Source of the DNA: Pseudomonadales bacterium
Lineage (GTDB): Bacteria; Pseudomonadota; Gammaproteobacteria; Pseudomonadales; Azotimanducaceae
Assembly: GCA_016779325.1 (NCBI GenBank)
Contig: JADHNU010000014.1
Coordinates: forward strand, 1 to 50,078
Direction of reading: 5' to 3'
Length of the DNA: 50,078 nt
Part shown: positions 41,012 to 48,806 of the stretch, one piece after another
Position numbering within the stretch: position 1 is the stretch's first letter
Layout: each line of letters starts with the position of its first letter
Notes under the pieces: generated by a model
Databases searched by the model: none
What the model was told of the DNA's origin: nothing
The model's input: the letters and a program-made list of their open reading frames with translations, nothing else
Position numbers and translations under genes: made by a program

Positions 41012-42439
41012 TTAGGCGGCGTCGAAACCGAGCACAGCTTTGGTCTCGAGGAATTCCTCGAGGCCCCAGACGCTGAACTCGCGCCCGTTACCAGACTGCT
41101 TGTAACCCCCGAAGGGCGCCCCGGGATTCACGCCGGCGCCGTTTAGGTGAACGTTCCCGGCGCGCAGCTTAGCGGCCACGGCCTTGGCACGCTCCGGGGA
41201 ACCGGAGATGTAGGCAGACAGACCGTAGACCGTATCGTTCGCGATGCGCACGGCGTCTTCCTCATCCTTGTAGCCAATCAAGGACAAGACCGGCCCAAAG
41301 ATCTCTTCCTGGGCGATGGTCATGTCGTTGGTGACATGAGAGAACACCGTGGGCTTCACGAAGTAGCCCCGGTTCATGCCGTCGGGCCGACCGACGCCGC
41401 CGGTCTGCAGCTTGGCACCCTCGTCGATCCCTTTCTGGATGAGCGCCTGCACCTTGTCGAACTGCATCTGGGAAACCAGCGGGCCCACCTGGGTGGCTGA
41501 GCCGCTCGGATCGCCCACGACAATCGCTTCCGCCGTGGCCTTCGCGATGGCAGCGGCCTCGTCCATGCGCGCTTCTGGCACGAGCATGCGGGTGGGGGCA
41601 TTGCAGGACTGCCCCGTGTTCATGCACATGCCCGCCATATCCCGGGACACGGCGGCGGCGAAATCGGCATCGTCGAGGATGATGTTCGGCGACTTGCCCC
41701 CCAGCTCCTGGGTGACGCGCTTCACGGTCTTCGCCGCTTCCTGGGCAACGGAGATGCCAGCACGGGTGGAGCCCGTGAAGGACATCATGTCGATATCCGG
41801 ATGGGACGACATGGCCACGCCCACTTCTGGGCCGGTGCCGTTGACGAGGTTAAAGACCCCGGCCGGGACCCCAGCCTCGTGCATCACTTCCGCAAAAAGC
41901 AGCGCGTTCATGGGCGCGATTTCCGTGGGTTTAAGCACCATGGTGCAACCCGCGGCAAGAGCCGGCCCCACCTTGGCGGCAATCTGGTTCAGGGGCCAGT
42001 TCCAGGGGGTGATAAGCCCGCAAACCCCGATGGGCTCGCGCACAATCTTGTTGCCAGCGACCATCTGCTCGAAGGGGAATTCCTTCAGCGCATTAAGCGT
42101 GTACATCAGGTGACCGAGGCCTGCCGGTGCCTGCGCGGCGTTGGCCAGGCCCACGGGGGCGCCCATTTCCTGGGAAACGGCGGCAGCAATATCGCCCATG
42201 CGCGCCTTGTAGCACGCAATCACTTTCTCCAGCAGCGCGATGCGCTCTTCCCGCGTGGTTTGCGAGAAGGTCTCGAAGGCGGCCTTGGCCGCCGCCACGG
42301 CGCGATCAACGTCAGCCTTGGAACCCAGCGCGATGGCGCAGATGGGCTCTTCCGTGGCCGGATTGATCACGTCTAGGGTTTCCGTGCCAATGGGGTCTAC
42401 CCACTCGCCATTGATGTAAAACTTCTTGGCGTTATCCAT
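41012..42439 (-). CDS. NAD(P)-dependent aldehyde dehydrogenase
   Basis: 475 residues. The family motifs are complete: ITPWNWPLNQIAAKVGPALA (coenzyme binding), GFTGSTRAG-type segment FTGSTRAGISVA, catalytic glutamate in VTQELGGKSPNI, and the nucleophilic cysteine in NTGQSCNAPTRM. The soluble enzyme oxidises an aldehyde to the acid; the substrate is not deducible. GGGAGAG is 8 bases before the ATG. The gene is divergent from the TauD-type gene and so might share a regulator binding the 178-base gap. It is terminated by a strong hairpin. Confidence 0.95.
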   Translation of the reverse strand: MDNAKKFYINGEWVDPIGTETLDVINPATEEPICAIALGSKADVDRAVAAAKAAFETFSQTTREERIALLEKVIACYKARMGDIAAAVSQEMGAPVGLANAAQAPAGLGHLMYTLNALKEFPFEQMVAGNKIVREPIGVCGLITPWNWPLNQIAAKVGPALAAGCTMVLKPTEIAPMNALLFAEVMHEAGVPAGVFNLVNGTGPEVGVAMSSHPDIDMMSFTGSTRAGISVAQEAAKTVKRVTQELGGKSPNIILDDADFAAAVSRDMAGMCMNTGQSCNAPTRMLVPEARMDEAAAIAKATAEAIVVGDPSGSATQVGPLVSQMQFDKVQALIQKGIDEGAKLQTGGVGRPDGMNRGYFVKPTVFSHVTNDMTIAQEEIFGPVLSLIGYKDEEDAVRIANDTVYGLSAYISGSPERAKAVAAKLRAGNVHLNGAGVNPGAPFGGYKQSGNGREFSVWGLEEFLETKAVLGFDAA

Positions 42440-42617
42440 ACCCAGTTCTCTCCCAATAAAAAATGCGCCTGTCGCCCCCCAAGGGCGCGGTGCCGCCGGC
42501 GCCGTCTGCGCAGCGGAAGTCCGATACTACTGAATCTGTTCCCACACTCCACCCCCCTGGCCCTCCTCCGGGCCCTGGCGTAAGGTCAGAGCTGGGGAAA
42601 ATTTGGGAGGGAAACCC
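42440..42617. other. Divergent intergenic region, aldehyde dehydrogenase / TauD-type gene
   Basis: The largest non-coding gap (178 bases). It holds two short hairpins: CGCCC-5-GGGCG at 42473-42487 and GGCCC-6-GGGCC at 42559-42574. No clear consensus promoter was found on either strand. It is the natural place for control of the catabolic module. Confidence 0.6.
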
Positions 42618-43469
42618 ATGAGCGCAGCATCTGCCGAGGCGTCCTGGCGCCATATCGAAGTCGAACCGCTTGCACCAAGCCTTGGGGCCGTCATCCGGGG
42701 GGTCGATTTGGCATCCCCCACCGCAACCCAACTCGAGGAGCTTCGCAGCGTCTGGGCCGAGCATTTGGTACTCACCTTCCCGGAGCAAACCCTAGACCGG
42801 GAAGCGCACAAGGCCTTCGGTCGCGCCTTCGGCACCCTTCACGTTCACCCGCTGAATCACGCCCGGGGTGGGGATGACGAAATTCTCGTGGTGAAAACCG
42901 ACGCAAACTCGAAGTACACGGCGGGAGATGGGTGGCATACGGATGTGTCCTGCGATGCTATCCCGCCGCTCGGGTCCGCCCTCTATATCAAGGAAGTCCC
43001 CAGCAACGGCGGCGGCGATACGCTGTTTGCCAGCATGTATCTAGCTTGGGAAGCCCTTTCGGAGGGCCTACAAAACTTCCTTGTCGATAAGTTCGCCGTG
43101 CATGACGGCGCTTTGCCCTATGTGGGCGCCTATGGCGTGGCCCCGCCGGAAGGCAGTAATTATCCGCGGAATCGTCATCCCATTGCGCCTCGCCACCCGG
43201 TCACGGGGCGGCGCCTGCTCTACGTCAACAGCGGCTTTACCAGCCATATTGAGGGCTTAAAGCGAGAGGAGAGCCGAGCCATCCTCGACCTGCTGTTCCG
43301 CCATATCGAGCGCAACCCGCGCTTTCAATGTCGCGTGCGCTGGCAGCCGGGCACCCTCACGCTGTGGGATAACCGCTGTACGCAGCACCATGCGCTTTGG
43401 GACTACTACCCGGAAAGCCGCTACGGGGAGCGCGTTTCCATCGTTGGAGAGGCTGCCCCCGCCCTTTAA
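42618..43469 (+). CDS. TauD/TfdA-family iron/2-oxoglutarate dioxygenase
   Basis: 283 residues from the ATG at 42618, with GGGAGGG upstream. The early segment LAPSLGAVIRGVDLASPT is typical of TauD. The iron ligands are the H-x-D in GWHTDVSCDAIPPLGS and a distal histidine in RCTQHHALWDYYP; the 2-oxoglutarate arginine is in YGERVSIVGE. Members hydroxylate taurine, alkyl sulfates, aryloxy acids or other carboxylates, releasing CO2 and succinate. Coming first in the carboxylase gene set, it could open degradation of an unusual substrate; no substrate is deducible from sequence. Confidence 0.93.
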   Translation: MSAASAEASWRHIEVEPLAPSLGAVIRGVDLASPTATQLEELRSVWAEHLVLTFPEQTLDREAHKAFGRAFGTLHVHPLNHARGGDDEILVVKTDANSKYTAGDGWHTDVSCDAIPPLGSALYIKEVPSNGGGDTLFASMYLAWEALSEGLQNFLVDKFAVHDGALPYVGAYGVAPPEGSNYPRNRHPIAPRHPVTGRRLLYVNSGFTSHIEGLKREESRAILDLLFRHIERNPRFQCRVRWQPGTLTLWDNRCTQHHALWDYYPESRYGERVSIVGEAAPAL

Positions 43470-43507
43470 TTCTTTCGTCCTATTGCTTGCCCAGGGAGAC
43501 CCAAGCT

Positions 43508-46500
43508 ATGGCCACCCCGCGTGTCCTGGTTGCCAATCGCGGCGAAATCGCCGTTCGCCTTCTCGAAACCCTTCGTAGCGAAGGGGCAGAAGGGGTGGCG
43601 CTGTATGCAGAAGACGACCGCCAAGGCCCCTGGGTTACCCTCGCCGACCGAGCCGAGCCCCTGCCCGGGGCCGGCGCTGCCGCCTATCTCGACCAGGACG
43701 CGGTGCTGGCGGCAGCGGCGGCGAGCGGGGCAACTGCCGTCCATCCGGGCTACGGCTTCCTTTCGGAAAATGCCACCTTTGCTGCCCGGTGCGAAGCTGC
43801 GGGGCTGATCTTCCTAGGGCCTACGCCGGCGCAGCTGAGGACCCTCGGCGCCAAAACCGATGCCCGCGCCCTGGCGAAAGCCCTTGCCGTGCCGTTGCTA
43901 CCCGGCACGGAAGGGGCCACCTCGCTCGAGGTGGCCTTGGCTTTCCAGGCAGCCCATCCAGGCCCGCTTATGCTGAAGGCCATCGCCGGGGGCGGTGGCC
44001 GAGGCATCCGGCCCGTGGCGGAAGGGGAAGACTTGCGGGACGCCTTTGAGCGCTGCACCCAGGAAGCGGAAAAGGCCTTCGGCGAGGGCGCCCTGTACCT
44101 GGAGCAGGCGCTGCTCACGCCGCGTCACATCGAGGTGCAGATCCTGGGCGATGGGCAAGGGGGCGTGGTCCATCTTTGGGAACGGGAATGCACCCTGCAG
44201 CGCCGACGGCAGAAGCTGTTGGAGGTGGCGCCTAGCCCCACCCTCGACCCGGCCCTTCGCGCGCGCATGCTTGAAGCCGCCCTGGCCATGGCGAAGCATC
44301 TGAACTATCGCAGCCTTGGCACCTTTGAATTTTTAGTCGACCCCGCCGCCCCGGAAGGGTTTGCCTTTATGGAGGCCAACCCCCGCCTTCAGGTGGAACA
44401 CACGGTCACGGAAATGATCACGGGACTGGATCTCGTGGCCTGCCAGCTGGCGATCGGCAGCGGCGCCTCCCTAGAAGCCCTTGGGCTCACCGCACCGCCA
44501 GCCTACCGAGGGTTTGCCGCCCAGGCGCGAGTGAATTTAGAAACGCTGGATGCCACGGGCGCCGTGCGCCCCCAGGGGGGCACGCTCACGCGCTACACCC
44601 CGCCCTCAGGACCGGGCATTCGCGTCGACGGCTGGGGCGCGGTAGGACTGCGTCCCTCCCCGCGCTACGACTCCCTTCTGGCGAAGGTCATTGTGCATAG
44701 CGCCACGGGCAGCTACGCCCAAACCCTCGGCAAGCTTGAAGCGGCCCTCGGGCGCTTCGATTTGCAGGGTATCCAGAGCACGCTCCCGCTCCTTCGCGCC
44801 CTGCTTCGAGACCCGGCGGTGCAGGAAAACCAGGTCGACACCACCTTCGTTGAGCGCCACGCGGAAACCCTTCTGACCGCGGCGGCGACGCTCGTTCCCG
44901 CGGCCACGGACGCACCGGCAGAGGCAGAGACCGAAGCCCTCGCGGTCCAGCTTGACGCTGGAGACGTCGCCCTTCGCGCGCCCATGCAGGGTACGGTGGT
45001 CAGCTGGGCGGTGGCGCCGGGCGCCGCGGTCGCCGAAGGCGCGCTCCTGTGCATTATGGACGCCATGAAAATGGAGCATGAGGTGCGCGCGCCCCAATCC
45101 GGCATTCTGCGTTCGCTCCACTGCGAAGCGGGAGATGCGGTCCTCGACGGTGCGGTGCTCGCCGCCCTCACTCCGGCAGAGGTGGCCGGCGGGGCGGTGG
45201 AAGCGGACGTCGAGCTCGATCTGGATGCCATCCGCCCCGATTTGGCCGAAGTGCTGGAACGGCACGGCTTTGGCTTTGATGAGAACCGCCCGGAGGCCGT
45301 GGCGCGCCGCCGCAAAACCGGCCAACGCACCACGCGGGAGAATCTCGACGACCTCGTCGCCCCGGGCTCCTTTGTGGAGTACGGCGCCCTCACCATCGCC
45401 GCCCAGCGCCGGCGCCGCCCCATCGACGATCTCATCAAGCGCACCCCGGCCGATGGCATGGTGGCGGGCCATGGCATCGTCAACGGCGACCTCTTCGACC
45501 CGGACCGCAGCCGCACCGTGGTGATGAGCTACGACTATACGGTGCTTGCCGGGACTCAGGGCACCATGAATCACATCAAAAAGGACCGGCTGATTGATCT
45601 CGCGGAACGGTCCCGCCTGCCCGTGGTGTTCTTCACGGAAGGGGGCGGCGGCCGACCCGGCGACACCGACGGCATAGGGGTAGCGGGCCTCGACTGCCTG
45701 GCCTTTTGGACCTTCGGTCAGCTCTCTGGCCAGGTGCCGCTCGTGGGCATCACCTCCGGCCGCTGCTTCGCTGGGAACGCCGCACTCCTGGGCACCTGCG
45801 ACGTGGTCATCGCCACGGAAAATAGCAACATTGGTATGGGCGGGCCTGCCATGATCGAAGGCGGTGGCCTCGGCGTCTTCCCGCCAGAGGCCGTGGGGCC
45901 CCTTTCCGTACAGCGGAAGAATGGCGTGGTGGATCTCGTCGCACAGGACGAAGCGGAAGCCGTCGCTCTGGCGAAGCAGTACCTCAGCTATTTCCAGGGC
46001 CCCGTGGCCGATTGGCGCTGCGCCGACCAGCGCACGCTGCGCCACCTCATTCCGGAAAACCGCCTGCGGGTCTACGACGTCCGCAAGGTCATCCATACCC
46101 TCGCTGATGAGGGCTCCGTGCTTGAGCTGCGCCGAGAATTCGGGGTAGGCATGATCACCTGCCTAGCACGCATCGAAGGCAAACCCGTGGGCCTGATCGC
46201 CAACGACCCGACCCACCTCTCTGGGGCCATCGACGCCGTGGGCTGCGACAAATCCGCACGGTTCATGCAGCTATGTGATGCTTTCAACCTGCCCATCGTC
46301 TCCCTCTGCGACACCCCAGGCTTCATGGTGGGGCCGGCGGAAGAAGAGAACGCCATGGTGCGCCACGCCGGCCGGCTGTTTGTGGTGGCCGGCAGCCTCA
46401 CCGTGCCCCTTATGACGCTGGTGCTCCGGAAAGGCTATGGCCTGGGCGCCCAGGCCATGACCGGCGGCAGCTTCCGAGCGCCCTATTTCATTGTGGGCTG

Positions 46501-46789
46501 GCCCACGAGCGAATTCGGCGGTATGGGCCTCGAAGGCGCCGTCAAACTGGGCTACCGCAAGGAGCTTGAGGCCATCGAGGACCTCGAGGAGCGGGAGAAG
46601 ACCTATCAACAGATGGTTGACCGCATGTACCAGCGGGGCAAGGGCACGAACATGGCCTCCCATTTCGAGATTGACGATGTGATCGACCCGGCCGAGAGCC
46701 GGCGCTGGATCAGCGCTGGCCTGGAGGCCAACCCCCTTCCCCACTGGCGCACAATCCCGCCGAAGCGGCCCTGCGTCGACACCTGGTAA
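43508..46789 (+). CDS. Single-chain biotin-dependent acyl-CoA carboxylase (BC-BCCP-CT fusion)
   Basis: 1093 residues from the ATG at 43508 (GGGAGA 9 bases upstream). Biotin carboxylase spans about 1-450: VANRGEIAVR, GYGFLSENATFAARCEAAG, ATP-grasp MLKAIAGGGGRGIRPV, and MEANPRLQVEHTVTE. The biotin carrier lies near 490-560 with MDAMKMEHEVRAP; Lys521 is biotinylated. Carboxyltransferase fills about 590-1093: GGGRPGDTDGIGVAGLD and NSNIGMGGPAMIEGGG in the beta-like half, SLCDTPGFMVGPAEEENAMV and RKGYGLGAQAMTGGSF in the alpha-like half. Homologues form large single-chain long-chain acyl-CoA carboxylases. Acyl substrate unknown. It precedes an alpha/beta hydrolase by 17 bases. Confidence 0.95.
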   Translation: MATPRVLVANRGEIAVRLLETLRSEGAEGVALYAEDDRQGPWVTLADRAEPLPGAGAAAYLDQDAVLAAAAASGATAVHPGYGFLSENATFAARCEAAGLIFLGPTPAQLRTLGAKTDARALAKALAVPLLPGTEGATSLEVALAFQAAHPGPLMLKAIAGGGGRGIRPVAEGEDLRDAFERCTQEAEKAFGEGALYLEQALLTPRHIEVQILGDGQGGVVHLWERECTLQRRRQKLLEVAPSPTLDPALRARMLEAALAMAKHLNYRSLGTFEFLVDPAAPEGFAFMEANPRLQVEHTVTEMITGLDLVACQLAIGSGASLEALGLTAPPAYRGFAAQARVNLETLDATGAVRPQGGTLTRYTPPSGPGIRVDGWGAVGLRPSPRYDSLLAKVIVHSATGSYAQTLGKLEAALGRFDLQGIQSTLPLLRALLRDPAVQENQVDTTFVERHAETLLTAAATLVPAATDAPAEAETEALAVQLDAGDVALRAPMQGTVVSWAVAPGAAVAEGALLCIMDAMKMEHEVRAPQSGILRSLHCEAGDAVLDGAVLAALTPAEVAGGAVEADVELDLDAIRPDLAEVLERHGFGFDENRPEAVARRRKTGQRTTRENLDDLVAPGSFVEYGALTIAAQRRRRPIDDLIKRTPADGMVAGHGIVNGDLFDPDRSRTVVMSYDYTVLAGTQGTMNHIKKDRLIDLAERSRLPVVFFTEGGGGRPGDTDGIGVAGLDCLAFWTFGQLSGQVPLVGITSGRCFAGNAALLGTCDVVIATENSNIGMGGPAMIEGGGLGVFPPEAVGPLSVQRKNGVVDLVAQDEAEAVALAKQYLSYFQGPVADWRCADQRTLRHLIPENRLRVYDVRKVIHTLADEGSVLELRREFGVGMITCLARIEGKPVGLIANDPTHLSGAIDAVGCDKSARFMQLCDAFNLPIVSLCDTPGFMVGPAEEENAMVRHAGRLFVVAGSLTVPLMTLVLRKGYGLGAQAMTGGSFRAPYFIVGWPTSEFGGMGLEGAVKLGYRKELEAIEDLEEREKTYQQMVDRMYQRGKGTNMASHFEIDDVIDPAESRRWISAGLEANPLPHWRTIPPKRPCVDTW

Positions 46790-46806
46790 CCCCCTTAAGG
46801 AGCGTC

Positions 46807-47766
46807 ATGACTGCCCCACCCTGGTTCACCTTCGGCCTGGCCCATCCGGGCGAGGCCGGCGCCGTTGAAGTCGACGGCGCTTTGATCACCTATGAACGCT
46901 GGGCCGGCCCCGAAGGCGCCCCCGGCGTCGTGCTGATTCACGGCAGCAATGCCCACCGCCACTGGTGGCGCTTTCTTGCCCCCTACCTTGCGCGCAAGTA
47001 CACGGTCGCGGCCCTCGACCTAGCGGGCCACGGGGACTCGGACCACCGGCCAACCTACAGCGGAGAAGGCTTTGCCCGGGAAGTGTTCGCCGTATGCGAG
47101 GCCGCGCTACCGCCCAAGCCCTTTGTGATCGGGCACAGCTTTGGCGGCTTCGTCGCCCTGCAAACGGCGCACTATTTCGGAGAGCATCTGCGCGGCGTGA
47201 TCTTCAACGATTTCACCGTGCGCCCTCGAAGCAGCTACGTGGAGTGGGGCCTTCGGGCCCAGCGAGAAGGCCGCACCGCGCCCCGCACCTTGCGCGTCTA
47301 TGAGGATAAGGAAACGGCGATCGGTCGTTTTCGCCTCGTCCCTGCCCAGCCACCCCTCGAAGACGCGCTCCACCGCTTTCTAGCGGAAGCGGGTCTGAAA
47401 GCCGTCCCCGGTGGCTGGACTTGGAAATTCGATCCGGCGCTGTTCGACCATCTGGAAATGGGCATTGACCAGGTCGACCGCTTTGCGCACCTGCCCTGCC
47501 CGAGCGCCGTGATCTTGGGTGAACATTCCGCCGATGACGGTGCCCGCAGCGGCCCCTTCTTAAGCGCGGCGACCGGCGGCCTTTTGCCGATCATTACCCT
47601 GCCCGATCAGCACCATCACATGATGTTCGAAAACCCCATGGCGCTACTGGCTGCCTTTGAGGGGTTTCTTGATAGCTGGCGCGCGGACGCGGAGCGGGAA
47701 AGGCTTCGCGAGCGCCTGGCGGCCCTACCCACCTACCCCGACGTCCCTGAAGAGGCTTCATCATGA
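46807..47766 (+). CDS. Alpha/beta-fold hydrolase
   Basis: 319 residues. The oxyanion motif VVLIHGSNAHRHWWR, the nucleophile elbow FVIGHSFGGFVALQTA and a histidine in LPDQHHHMMFENP are consistent with an epoxide-hydrolase/esterase-like fold. AAGGAG lies 5 bases before the ATG. It follows the fused carboxylase with 17 bases between and overlaps the next reductase by ATGA, so it is one of the four genes of the catabolic set. Substrate unknown; thioester, ester or C-C bond hydrolysis are all possible. Confidence 0.92.
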   Translation: MTAPPWFTFGLAHPGEAGAVEVDGALITYERWAGPEGAPGVVLIHGSNAHRHWWRFLAPYLARKYTVAALDLAGHGDSDHRPTYSGEGFAREVFAVCEAALPPKPFVIGHSFGGFVALQTAHYFGEHLRGVIFNDFTVRPRSSYVEWGLRAQREGRTAPRTLRVYEDKETAIGRFRLVPAQPPLEDALHRFLAEAGLKAVPGGWTWKFDPALFDHLEMGIDQVDRFAHLPCPSAVILGEHSADDGARSGPFLSAATGGLLPIITLPDQHHHMMFENPMALLAAFEGFLDSWRADAERERLRERLAALPTYPDVPEEASS

Positions 47767-48806
47767 CCACACCGCACCGGCAGAACACCCGTATTACCCT
47801 CGCGAAACGCCCGGAGGGCATGCCCGTGGCGACAGATTTCGCCGTCGACACGGTCCCTGCCCCGGCGCCAGGCCCCGGGGAGGTGCTCCTGAAAACCCTC
47901 TATTTATCCCTCGACCCCTACATGCGAGGGCGCATGAGCGATCGCAAATCCTACGCGGCGCCTCTGGAAATCGGCGAAGTCATTACCGGGGGCGTGGTGG
48001 CGGAGGTGGTGGCCTCGGAGCACCCTGCCTATCCCGTGGGGACCTTAGTTACCCATCACTCGGGGTGGCAGGCCTATGCCGTAGCCAAGCCCGACGCCGC
48101 ACCGCTCCCTACGGTCGATCCCGACAACGCGCCCATCAGCACCGCCGTCGGCGCCACGGGCATGCCCGGGCACACGGCTTACTTCGGCCTCTTTCGCGTG
48201 GGCAAGCCGCAGCCAGGGGAAACGGTGGTGGTCTCGGCGGCCTCCGGCGCCGTCGGCGCAGTGGTGGGTCAACTCGCGAAAGCGCATGGCTGCCGGGTTG
48301 TGGGGGTGGCGGGAGGACCGGAGAAATGCGGCTGGTGCGTCAACGAGGCGGGCTTTGACGCCTGCGTTGACTACCGCGACCCTGCCTTTCCCGAGCATCT
48401 CGCGGCGGCCTGCCCGGACGGCGTCGATGTGTATTTCGAAAACGTCGGCGGCGCCGTGCTGGAAGCCGTGGCGCCGCTGCTCAAGCCCACCTCCCGGGTG
48501 CCCGTGTGCGGCTTTATTTCCGCCTATAACAGCCCAAGCGATGCGGTCCTCGAAGCCCCCGACGCCTGGCTAAAGCGCACCGTAAACCCCGATCTGGAAA
48601 CGCGCTTCTTCCTCGTCCATGAATGGTTCGAAGAGTTTGGAGAGGCCACGAAGGCCCTAGGCGCCCTCCTACGGGCCGGCAAGTTGGCCTATCGAGAAAC
48701 AGTAATTGAGGGCCTCGAGAACGCGCCCAAGGCCTTCCTCATGCTGTTCAACGGGGCGAACGAAGGCAAACTGCTGGTGAAGGTCAGCGAACGGGAAAAC
48801 GGCTAG
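47763..48806 (+). CDS. CurA-type NADP-dependent oxidoreductase (MDR superfamily)
   Basis: 347 residues. Zinc-free medium-chain reductase of the CurA/leukotriene B4 dehydrogenase kind: LYLSLDPYMRGRMSD, VGATGMPGHTAYFGLF, the coenzyme loop VVVSAASGAVGAVVGQLAK and DVYFENVGGAVLEAV. Such enzymes reduce alpha,beta-unsaturated ketones with NADPH. An ATGA overlap with the hydrolase indicates coupled translation. Its stop shares CTAG with the convergent permease stop. The natural substrate is not deducible. Confidence 0.94.
   Translation: MTTPHRQNTRITLAKRPEGMPVATDFAVDTVPAPAPGPGEVLLKTLYLSLDPYMRGRMSDRKSYAAPLEIGEVITGGVVAEVVASEHPAYPVGTLVTHHSGWQAYAVAKPDAAPLPTVDPDNAPISTAVGATGMPGHTAYFGLFRVGKPQPGETVVVSAASGAVGAVVGQLAKAHGCRVVGVAGGPEKCGWCVNEAGFDACVDYRDPAFPEHLAAACPDGVDVYFENVGGAVLEAVAPLLKPTSRVPVCGFISAYNSPSDAVLEAPDAWLKRTVNPDLETRFFLVHEWFEEFGEATKALGALLRAGKLAYRETVIEGLENAPKAFLMLFNGANEGKLLVKVSERENG

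Noticed and set aside
44606-46096. 496-codon open frame antisense to the fused carboxylase
   Set aside because: A side effect of high GC third positions; it shows no domain, has no ribosome binding site, and the opposite strand carries a complete, motif-rich protein.
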